Source: Variovorax gossypii
Lineage (GTDB): Bacteria > Pseudomonadota > Gammaproteobacteria > Burkholderiales > Burkholderiaceae_C
Direction: 5' to 3'
Assembly (NCBI RefSeq): GCF_003965815.1
Contig: NZ_RXOE01000009.1
Span: 186,001 to 250,000, forward strand
Length of the DNA stretch: 64,000 bases
Shown here: in pieces, positions 1-6,862 of the stretch
How the letters are laid out: each line of letters begins with the position of its first letter
Position numbering within the stretch: position 1 is the stretch's first letter
Program-made: the position numbers and the translations under genes
Notes under the pieces: generated by a model
Seen by the model: the letters and a program-made list of their open reading frames with translations, nothing else
The model's database searches: none
Told to the model about the DNA's origin: nothing

Positions 1-110
1 GGTTGCCGGAAACAAACTGGCACCTTCGTCGCCTCCACGGCGCGAAAGGAACACTTCGGTACACGCGAAGAAAGGCACGCGCAGCGCAGGGTTTAGACAA
101 CGCTAATTGT

Positions 111-122
111 TTGTGCGCACAA
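111..122. promoter_or_regulatory. Perfect 12-bp palindrome upstream of the first gene
   Basis: TTGTGCGCACAA is a perfect palindrome 35 bases upstream of the start at 158. A symmetric site at this distance is typical of a repressor or activator operator, but I do not recognise a cognate regulator in the window. The rest of positions 1-157 shows no convincing coding sequence. Confidence 0.3.
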
Positions 123-157
123 TGTCCGCAACGCCCTCAACCAAAAGGAGACGGCTC

Positions 158-397
158 ATGTCCATGGAATTTCTTCGGGCTATCGCCGAGCAGAAATTGC
201 CATATGTCATCCACACGCCGGCGGACATCGACAGGGTCCGCGTGCTGCGTGCGGCGGAGTTGGTGACGGCCTTCATCCCGCCTTCGGATCGCGCCCCCGA
301 CGTGCGCGCGATTCAGCAGCTCGCCCAGGTCGAATCGATCACGGCCAAGGGCAGACTGGCGCTCAACAAGGCCACCTCGGCATTCATCGAACTCTAG
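158..397 (+). CDS. Small conserved-looking hypothetical protein (79 aa)
   Basis: I do not recognise a family. The ATG at 158 is chosen because AAAGGAG lies at 144-150, seven bases before it; an earlier in-frame ATG at 107 has no such site. The product begins MSMEFLRAIAEQK and carries a middle segment rich in charged residues and ending in a helix-like Ala/Lys stretch. There is no signal peptide, membrane segment or Cys motif, so it is probably a small cytoplasmic protein. It stands alone, 482 bases ahead of the T6SS locus, with a possible hairpin just after its stop, so it is probably not part of that operon. A minus-strand ORF over the same bases is judged a shadow. Confidence 0.6.
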   Translation: MSMEFLRAIAEQKLPYVIHTPADIDRVRVLRAAELVTAFIPPSDRAPDVRAIQQLAQVESITAKGRLALNKATSAFIEL

Positions 398-655
398 GCA
401 AACGCGGAAAGCGCCGCGGCGTTTTCCTCCGCGCAAGCCCCCTCTTTCATGCCGCCGCCATGGCTGCGGCGCCTCCATTCCGGCTGTTACAAATAGCCCT
501 CTTTTTTCGCGTGCACTGACCGGCCCGCGAACATTCCACGCCCCTCCTCTCATGCCATCCGCGCGGCCGGATGCGCCTGCTCGCGCGCCGATTCGGTAGC
601 ACGCCGGCCATTTGCATGTCAATTACGTGACGAAACCCTCAAAAGAGGAGTTTTT

Positions 656-713
656 GGGTACGCAATCTCTTGCTTTTTCATCGGCTCCTACCCGTGACAT
701 GGGGTACCTACCC
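656..713. promoter_or_regulatory. Cluster of GGGTA/TACCC half-sites upstream of tssB
   Basis: GGGTA occurs at 656-660 and 702-706, and TACCC at 689-693 and 709-713. The last pair forms the tight inverted repeat GGGTA-CC-TACCC, and CCTACCC is repeated directly 20 bases apart (687-693 and 707-713). The cluster lies just upstream of the best promoter candidate for the T6SS operon, so it may be an operator. Confidence 0.35.
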
Positions 714-724
714 AATTCTGGGGA

Positions 725-753
725 TTGTTAGCAGATATCTCGATTTGTATCTT
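725..753 (+). promoter_or_regulatory. Candidate sigma-70 promoter of the T6SS operon
   Basis: TTGTTA (725-730), a 17-base spacer and TATCTT (748-753) each match four of six consensus positions. The site is about 125 bases before tssB. A sigma-54 signature with the proper GG-N10-GC spacing was looked for and not found in this region. Confidence 0.3.
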
Positions 754-879
754 TCGTGCCGTCTTTGATGCATTGCCGGGACTGCAACGGCAACGGACCG
801 CGCGCCGCCCGACCAGGCGACGGGCGTCGAAAACCGCAACGAGTGTTCTTGTCACATCAACCTTTTCTGAGAGCGAAAA

Positions 880-1461
880 ATGTCGAATAGCCTGCAAAAA
901 TGGGTTGGACGCAATCGTCCGCCGCGCGTCCAGATCACCTACGACGTCGAGATCGGCGACGCAGTCGAGAAGAAGGAGCTGCCGCTGGTGGTGGGCCTGC
1001 TGGCCGACCTGTCCGGCCAGCCCGAGCAGCCGCTGCCGAAGCTCAAGGAGCGCCGCTTCGTCGAGATCGACCGCGACAACTTCGACGGCGTGCTCGGCAA
1101 CATCTCGCCGCGCCTCGACCTCTCCGTGCCCGACACCATGAAGGGCGACGGCAACCTGAAGATCGAGCTGAACTTCAAGGAGTTCGCCGACTTCCATCCC
1201 GAAGCCATCGTGAGCCAGGTGCCCCGCCTGGCCAAGCTGCTCGAGGCACGCCAGCAGCTGCGCGACCTGCTCGCCAAGCTCGACGGCAATGACGAACTCG
1301 ACGGCCTGCTCGAGCGCGTGGTCCAGAACAGCGAAGACCTGAAGGCGGTCCAGAGCCAGGCCAGGGCCGAAGCCGGCGCCGCTTCGACGCAAGCCGCCGC
1401 GGCAGCGCCCGAAGCCGCGCAGACCCAATCGTCCCCCGAAGCCGAAGCACCGGCAGCGTGA
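880..1461 (+). CDS. tssB: T6SS contractile sheath small subunit TssB (VipA)
   Basis: TssB pairs with TssC to build the cytoplasmic contractile sheath that drives the Hcp tube out of the cell. The 193-residue product has the family start (short helix, then RPPRVQITYDVEIG), the central beta/alpha core with NFKEFADFHPE, and the helical LLEARQQLRDLLAKLDG segment that forms part of the VipA/VipB interface. The last 30 or so residues are an Ala/Glu-rich tail beyond the core. It opens the long T6SS operon and is followed closely by tssC, the standard order. Length and motifs are normal for the family. Confidence 0.96.
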   Translation: MSNSLQKWVGRNRPPRVQITYDVEIGDAVEKKELPLVVGLLADLSGQPEQPLPKLKERRFVEIDRDNFDGVLGNISPRLDLSVPDTMKGDGNLKIELNFKEFADFHPEAIVSQVPRLAKLLEARQQLRDLLAKLDGNDELDGLLERVVQNSEDLKAVQSQARAEAGAASTQAAAAAPEAAQTQSSPEAEAPAA

Positions 1462-1519
1462 TCAACCACGCCGGCGCCGCGCCTGCGCGCGACCCGGCAC
1501 TTCATGAATGGTGATAGAG

Positions 1520-3019
1520 ATGGCCAACAAATCCAAGGCAGCCGAAGCCGGCAGCGCAGCAACCACCGTCACGACCAGTGACCTGAGCCTGCTCGACAAG
1601 ATCGTCTACGAAGGCAACATGACGACGGAGCCCTCGCAGGGCGCCTACGCGAAGAAGCTGATCGGCCAGCTGGCTTCGCAGATCCTCGACGAAGGCATGA
1701 AGACCAGCCCCGACAAGGGCGTGGTCACGCTGATCAACGAGCGCGTCGCCGAAATCGACCGCCTGCTGACCGACCAGCTCAACGCGATCCTGCACGCCGC
1801 CGAGTTCCAGGCCCTCGAAGCCTCGTGGCGCGGCCTGCACGACCTGGTGTTCGGCACCGAGACCGGCAGCAACCTCAAGCTGCGCCTGCTCAACGTGAGC
1901 AAGAAGGACCTGCTGAAGGACCTGGAGACCGCCGTCGACCACGACACCAGCGTGCTCTTCAAGAAGATCTACGAAGAGGAATACGGCACCTACGGCGGCC
2001 ACCCCTATTCGCTGCTGATCGGCGACTACTACTTCGGCCGCCACCCGCAGGACATCGCCCTGCTGGAGCGCATCTCCCGCGTGGCCGCCGCCGCGCACGC
2101 GCCCTTCATCGCCGCGGCCGCTCCCGCCCTGTTCGACTTCAAGTCGTTCACCGAGCTGGGCATTCCGCGCGACCTGTCCAAGACCTTCGAGAGCGCCGAG
2201 CTCGCCTCGTGGCGCGGCTTCCGCGAATCGGAAGACTCGCGCTACGTGTCGCTGGTGCTGCCCAGCTACGCGGCCCGCCTGCCCTACGGCGCCAAGACCA
2301 TTCCCGTGGAGAACTTCAACTACGAGGAAGACGTGGACGGCACCGACCACGGCAAGTACCTGTGGGCCAACGCGGCCTACCAGCTGGGCCTTCGCATCAC
2401 GCAGGCGCACTCGCTGTACGGCTGGACCACCGCCATCCGCGGCGTGGAAGGCGGCGGCAAGGTCGACGGCATGGTGGCCCACGCCTACAAGACGGACGAA
2501 GGCGACATCGCCCTGAAGCCGCCGACGGAAGTGACCATCACCGACCGCCGCGAGAAGGAGCTGAGCGACCTGGGCTTCATCGCCATCGTCAATTCCAAGG
2601 GCTCGAACACCGCCACCTTCTTCGGCGGCCAGACCGTGAACAAGCCCAAGGTGTACGACAAGGACGCGGCCAACGCCAACGCCGCCGTGTCGGCCCGCCT
2701 GCCCTACATCCTGGCCGCGTCGCGCTTCGCCCACTACCTGAAGGTGATCGTGCGCGACAAGATCGGCAGCTTCCAGACGCAGGCCGACATGCAGAAGCAC
2801 CTGAACAACTGGGTCGCCAACTACGTGCTCGTGAGCCCCTCCGCGCCGCAGGCAATGAAGGCCAAGTACCCGCTGAGCCAGGCCCGCGTCGACGTGACCG
2901 AAGTGCCGGGCAAGCCGGGCTCGTACCGCGCCATCGCCTTCCTGAAGCCGCACTTCCAGCTCGAGGAACTCTCGGCCTCGATCCGCCTGGTGGCCGACCT
3001 GCCGGCCGCCGCGGCCTGA
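1520..3019 (+). CDS. tssC: T6SS contractile sheath large subunit TssC (VipB)
   Basis: TssC is the larger sheath protein; TssB-TssC heterodimers assemble around the Hcp tube and contract on firing. The product is about 499 residues and shows family segments such as LDEGMKTSPDKGV, ALEASWRGLHDLVF, LLIGDYYFG and FAHYLKVIVRDKIG, so it spans the whole VipB fold. I chose ATG 1520 (MANKSKAAE) because GGTGATAGAG precedes it; an in-frame ATG at 1508 would add four residues. It lies between tssB and hcp and is certainly co-transcribed with them. Confidence 0.96.
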   Translation: MANKSKAAEAGSAATTVTTSDLSLLDKIVYEGNMTTEPSQGAYAKKLIGQLASQILDEGMKTSPDKGVVTLINERVAEIDRLLTDQLNAILHAAEFQALEASWRGLHDLVFGTETGSNLKLRLLNVSKKDLLKDLETAVDHDTSVLFKKIYEEEYGTYGGHPYSLLIGDYYFGRHPQDIALLERISRVAAAAHAPFIAAAAPALFDFKSFTELGIPRDLSKTFESAELASWRGFRESEDSRYVSLVLPSYAARLPYGAKTIPVENFNYEEDVDGTDHGKYLWANAAYQLGLRITQAHSLYGWTTAIRGVEGGGKVDGMVAHAYKTDEGDIALKPPTEVTITDRREKELSDLGFIAIVNSKGSNTATFFGGQTVNKPKVYDKDAANANAAVSARLPYILAASRFAHYLKVIVRDKIGSFQTQADMQKHLNNWVANYVLVSPSAPQAMKAKYPLSQARVDVTEVPGKPGSYRAIAFLKPHFQLEELSASIRLVADLPAAAA

Positions 3020-3069
3020 CGCCCCACAACTTCTACGTCGACATACAGACAACCTGAAAGAACACGCAC

Positions 3070-3552
3070 ATGCCTATCTATCTCAAGATGCCAGGGGTCA
3101 AAGGTCAGACCCAGATCAAGGGCCACGAAGACCAGATGGAAGTCCAGAGCTTCCAGTTCGGTGCCGGCCTCGCCGTGACCGCGGGCACCTCCAACCAGGA
3201 ACGCACCGCAGGCAAGCCCAGCTTCTCCGAAATCACGGTGACCCGCACGACCGACTCCGCCACGCCCCAGCTGCTGCAGAAGCTCGCCGGCGGCGAGGTG
3301 CTGGCGGGCGACACCGTCATCACCTTCCCGCGCGAGGACAAGAGCGGCCTGCTGCCCCTGATGGTGGTGACGCTGACCGACGTGATCCTCAGCGGCTTCT
3401 CGGTCTCCAGCGGCGGCGACCTGCCATCTGAAAGCATCTCCCTGAACTACGCGGCCATCAAGGTCGAGTACACGAAGCAGAAGGAAGAAGGCGGCCAGGA
3501 AGGCGTCGCACCGTTCGGCTGGGATATCTCGAAGAACGTCGCGGCCACCTGA
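3070..3552 (+). CDS. hcp: T6SS inner tube protein Hcp (TssD)
   Basis: Hcp hexamers stack into the tube that the sheath expels, and they can chaperone small effectors in the ring lumen. The 160-residue product starts MPIYLKMPGVKG, which lacks a cleavable signal as is usual for Hcp, and has the family beta-strand pattern with GHEDQMEVQSFQFG near the start and SISLNYAAIKVEYTKQ near the end. No extra C-terminal toxin domain is fused. It lies between tssC and tssE, the canonical place for the structural copy of hcp. Confidence 0.95.
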   Translation: MPIYLKMPGVKGQTQIKGHEDQMEVQSFQFGAGLAVTAGTSNQERTAGKPSFSEITVTRTTDSATPQLLQKLAGGEVLAGDTVITFPREDKSGLLPLMVVTLTDVILSGFSVSSGGDLPSESISLNYAAIKVEYTKQKEEGGQEGVAPFGWDISKNVAAT

Positions 3553-3584
3553 TGATGGCCCGACGCTGACACCCGGCGCCCACC

Positions 3585-4049
3585 GTGTCCGAACTCGTCA
3601 AAGGGGGCGTCGCCCCCCTGTTCGACCGGCTGGCGTCGCCTCAGCAGTCCGAGCATGCCCGTGGAGGCGCGCATCTCGAGACGATGGAGTCCGTGCAGGA
3701 CTCCATCGGCCGGGAGCTGCGCCGGCTGTTCAACACGCGCTCGCCGCTGTCGGCGGACGAGTACGCGCAAGGCAGCGGCACGGTGCTGGAGTACGGCATT
3801 CCCGATTTTTCCTCGCTCAGCGCACAGAACGCAGCCGACCTGCAGCAGTTGGCGGCGCTGCTGCGCACGGCCGTTTCGCGATACGAACCGCGCCTCACCG
3901 ACGTGAGCGTGGAGGTGAGCGCCGCGGCCAACCGGCACGAGGTGGCGCTGGTGCGCATCGGCGCGCAGGCGCGCGCCGGGCTCGCCCTGCGCCGCGTGGA
4001 CTTCGAGATGCTGCTCGGCGCGCCGGACAGCCTGATGAAAGTCGCCTGA
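3585..4049 (+). CDS. tssE: T6SS baseplate protein TssE (gp25-like)
   Basis: TssE is the T6SS relative of phage T4 gp25, a baseplate wedge protein that seeds sheath polymerisation. The 154-residue product has a gp25-like core from about residue 30 to 145, including a helix with SIGRELRRLFNTR, the segment VLEYGIPDFSS and a terminal beta region with RVDFEMLLGAP. The start is GTG at 3585, 32 bases after the hcp stop. The tssF gene begins one base after its stop, so the two are translationally linked. Confidence 0.93.
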   Translation: MSELVKGGVAPLFDRLASPQQSEHARGGAHLETMESVQDSIGRELRRLFNTRSPLSADEYAQGSGTVLEYGIPDFSSLSAQNAADLQQLAALLRTAVSRYEPRLTDVSVEVSAAANRHEVALVRIGAQARAGLALRRVDFEMLLGAPDSLMKVA

Positions 4050-4050
4050 C

Positions 4051-5841
4051 GTGTCCGACATACAGCACAGCGACCTGCTGCAGTACTACAAGCGCGAGCT
4101 GTCCTACCTGCGCGGACAGGGGGCGGACTTCGCGCAGCGATATCCCAAGGTCGCATCGCGCCTCTCGCTGCACGGCGGCGAATCGCTCGACCCCCACACC
4201 GAACGGCTGATCGAGTCGGTGGCCTTCCTGTCGGCGCGCGTGCACCGCGACCTCGACCAGGAATTTCCCGACGTCGCCTACGCCCTGCTCGACAACCTCT
4301 GCCCCTCGCTGGTGCAGCCCCTGCCCTCGATGTCGGTGGCGCAGTTCGGGCTCGATCCCGCGCAGGGCAAGGTCACCGCGGGCTTCCGCGTGCCGCGCCA
4401 CACCGTGCTGCATGCGCGCACCTCGCCGCACGCGCCGGGCGCCTCGTCGCAGGACTGCCGCTTCCGCACCGCCTGGGACACGCTGCTGTGGCCGCTGCGC
4501 ATCGCGCACGCCGCCATCGATGCCGACGCGGTGCTGCGCCTGGTGCTCGAATGCGAGGCCGAGGCGGATTTCTCCGCGCTGGAGATCGAAAGCCTGCGCA
4601 TCCACCTGCAGGGCGACTGGATGACCACCATGCCGCTGTACGACGCACTGGTGTCGGGCGTGAAGTCGGTTACCGTCATTCCCGAAGGCGGCATGCCGCA
4701 GGTGCTGCCGGCCGACGCATGGCGCGAGGTCGGCTTCGCCGAGGGCGAGGAAGTGCTGCCGCAGCCCGCCAACGCGCAGCCCGCCTACGGCCTGCTGCAG
4801 GAGTACTTCGCGTTCCCGCGCAAGTTCCATTTCTTCGACCTGCATCACCTGCGCTCGCGCCTGGGCAGCGGCAGGCGCTGCGAGCTGGCGTTCCAGCTCG
4901 ACCGCTCAACGCGCGCGCTGCGCTACATCGACGCCGAGAACTTCCAGCTCGGCTGCACGCCCATCGTCAACCTGTTCCCTCGCGTGAGCGAGCCGCTGGC
5001 GATGGACCAGCGCCACTACGAATACCTGCTGGTGCCCGACCGCCAGCGCGACGCCACCACCGAGGTGCACTCCATCGTCTCGGTGGTCGCCTCGGACCCG
5101 GACGCCGACAAGCCCGTCGACGTGCCGGGCTTCGCCGCGCTGGGCCACGTCGACGGCGCCAGGGGCACGCAGGAGGCGGTGTTCTGGTCCGCGCGGCGCG
5201 AGCCCTGCCTGCGCCAGAACATTCCCGGCACCGACGTCTTCCTGTCCTTCGTCGACCAGGGCAAGGCGCACACCCGGCCCGCGCAGCCCGTGGTCTACGC
5301 GCACCTGCTGTGCACCAACCGCCGCCTCGCCGAGCAGGTGCCCGTGGGCGCGCGCCTGCTGGCCGAAGGCCCGCCCCAGCCCACGCACGTGCGCTGCCTC
5401 TACGAACCCACCGCCCAGCGCGACCCGCCGCTGGGCAGCGAGACGCTGTGGCGGCTGGTGTCGCTGCTCACGCTCAACCACCAGTCGCTGGTCGATGGTT
5501 CCACCGGCCGCGAGCAGCTGCGCGAGATGCTGCTGCTGTTCGCCTCCGACAGCCGGCGCGACCATGCGCAGATCCGCGGCATCGCCGGGCTCACGGCGCG
5601 CGGCGTCACCGCGCACGTGGGCACCGAGGCCTGGCGCGGCTACTGCCGCGGCACGCAGGTCACGCTCGAATTCGAGGACGACGCCTTCGTCGGCGGCTCG
5701 CCGCTGATGATGTCGGCGGTGCTCGCGCGCTTCTTCGCGATGTACACCTCGGTCAACTCCTTCGTGCGCCTCGCGGTGCGCAGCGGCGAGGAGATTCGCA
5801 AGCAATGGGCGCCGATGACGGGCCGTCAGGTGGTGCTGTGA
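4051..5841 (+). CDS. tssF: T6SS baseplate protein TssF
   Basis: TssF forms the baseplate wedge with TssG, TssE and TssK. The 596-residue product has the typical N-terminus (LLQYYKRELSYLRGQGADFAQRYP) and the diagnostic segment RLIESVAFLSARVHRDLDQEFPD, then the long beta-rich middle with VLPADAWREVGF and a C-terminal region with VNSFVRLAVRSGEE. Length is normal for TssF. It starts with GTG one base after tssE and ends with TGA inside the GTGA that starts tssG, so tssE-F-G appear translationally coupled. Confidence 0.96.
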   Translation: MSDIQHSDLLQYYKRELSYLRGQGADFAQRYPKVASRLSLHGGESLDPHTERLIESVAFLSARVHRDLDQEFPDVAYALLDNLCPSLVQPLPSMSVAQFGLDPAQGKVTAGFRVPRHTVLHARTSPHAPGASSQDCRFRTAWDTLLWPLRIAHAAIDADAVLRLVLECEAEADFSALEIESLRIHLQGDWMTTMPLYDALVSGVKSVTVIPEGGMPQVLPADAWREVGFAEGEEVLPQPANAQPAYGLLQEYFAFPRKFHFFDLHHLRSRLGSGRRCELAFQLDRSTRALRYIDAENFQLGCTPIVNLFPRVSEPLAMDQRHYEYLLVPDRQRDATTEVHSIVSVVASDPDADKPVDVPGFAALGHVDGARGTQEAVFWSARREPCLRQNIPGTDVFLSFVDQGKAHTRPAQPVVYAHLLCTNRRLAEQVPVGARLLAEGPPQPTHVRCLYEPTAQRDPPLGSETLWRLVSLLTLNHQSLVDGSTGREQLREMLLLFASDSRRDHAQIRGIAGLTARGVTAHVGTEAWRGYCRGTQVTLEFEDDAFVGGSPLMMSAVLARFFAMYTSVNSFVRLAVRSGEEIRKQWAPMTGRQVVL

Positions 5842-6845
5842 TCGTCGAGGAACTCAGCGCCCGCCCGCAGGACTTCAACCTGTTCCAAGCCATCAGCCTG
5901 CTCGAGCGAGCCACGCCCGACGCGGTGCCCGTGGGCCGCTCGCAGGGCCCGCGCGAACGCGAGGCCGTGCGGCTGCATGCCTTCGTCTCGCTGGCCTTCG
6001 AGGCCAGCGACGTGCGCGCAGTGGGCACCCGCGCGCCCACCGGCGAGCCCTGGACGCTCACCACGCCCGCGCTTTCGCTGGCCGGCAGCGGCGGTCCGCT
6101 GCCGATGCCCTTCACCGAGATGCTGCTGGAACGCCGCCAGCAGCGCGACCACGCCACGGCGGACTTCCTCGACATCTTCAACCACCGCTTCCTGGCTTTC
6201 CTGTACCGCAGCCGCCGCAAGCACCACGTCGCGCTCAACCCGCAGTCGCCCTCGCGCTCCACGCTGGCCGCCACGCTCGACGCCGCCAGCGCGCTGGGCC
6301 TGCGCGCCGGCGTGCGCGCACCCGACGGCTCCGCGCTGTGGCTGCGCCATGCCGGCCTGCTCGGCGGTGCGCCGCGCGGCATGACGGCGCTGCTGGCGCT
6401 GCTGCGCGACCGCCTCGGCGTGCAGGTGGACGGCACGCAGTTCCGCGGCCGCTGGCTGACGCTGGAGCCCGATGCATCGGCACGGCTCGACATGCGCCAG
6501 CCGCTGGGCAACGGCGCCGTGCTCGGCAAGCGCGTGTGGGACCAAGGCGCCGGCATCCGGCTCGTCTTCAGCGAGCTGAGCCAGCAGCGGCTGCGCGACC
6601 TGCTGCCGCGCGGTGCCGACCACGCGCTCGCCAAGTGGCTGGTGCGCCGCTTCATCCCGCAGGACCTGAAGGTCGAGATGGAACTCCGGCTGGCGCCCGC
6701 CGAGAGGCGCAGCAGCGTGCTCGGCGCCGCCAACCCCATGCGCCTGGGCTGGACCTCCTGGGTCGCCGGGCCGGGCTTCCGCGGCACGCTGCCGCCCGTT
6801 CAACACACCCTGACCAGCGACGGCGGCGACGCGCCCCACGGCTGA
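5838..6845 (+). CDS. tssG: T6SS baseplate protein TssG
   Basis: TssG binds two copies of TssF in the baseplate wedge. The GTG at 5838 overlaps the tssF stop as GTGA, giving 335 residues beginning VIVEELSARPQDFNLFQAI, which matches the start of the family (short helix with F-x-LFQAIxLLE). Further family features are the GPLP-F-E segment in the first half (SGGPLPMPFTEMLLER), DFLDIFNHRFLAFLYR, and LVRRFIPQDLKVEMELRL near the end. It precedes clpV by 17 bases. An ATG-initiated reading from further upstream would overlap tssF entirely and is not real. Confidence 0.93.
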   Translation: MIVEELSARPQDFNLFQAISLLERATPDAVPVGRSQGPREREAVRLHAFVSLAFEASDVRAVGTRAPTGEPWTLTTPALSLAGSGGPLPMPFTEMLLERRQQRDHATADFLDIFNHRFLAFLYRSRRKHHVALNPQSPSRSTLAATLDAASALGLRAGVRAPDGSALWLRHAGLLGGAPRGMTALLALLRDRLGVQVDGTQFRGRWLTLEPDASARLDMRQPLGNGAVLGKRVWDQGAGIRLVFSELSQQRLRDLLPRGADHALAKWLVRRFIPQDLKVEMELRLAPAERRSSVLGAANPMRLGWTSWVAGPGFRGTLPPVQHTLTSDGGDAPHG

Positions 6846-6862
6846 TCCGACCACTCTCTTTT

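Larger units (their letters stand above)
398..879. other. 482-base intergenic region before the T6SS locus
   Basis: No convincing gene lies here. Just after the stop at 397, CGCGG and CCGCG form a short stem followed by GCGTTTT, a weak terminator candidate. CCTC-AAAA-GAGG followed by five T residues at 638-655 is a second hairpin with a T run. Near the end are several GGGTA/TACCC half-sites (656-713) and a sigma-70-like promoter (725-753), listed separately. A plus-strand reading of part of this stretch (725-1141) runs out of frame into tssB and is a shadow. Confidence 0.5.

Noticed and set aside
137..622. Minus-strand open frame overlapping the first small gene
   Set aside because: No Shine-Dalgarno site and Arg/Gly-rich composition, whereas the plus-strand gene has AAAGGAG at the right distance.
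655..675. Possible sigma-54 promoter (TGGGTAC...TTGCT) before tssB
   Set aside because: The distance between the GG and GC elements is 13 or 14 bases instead of the required 10.
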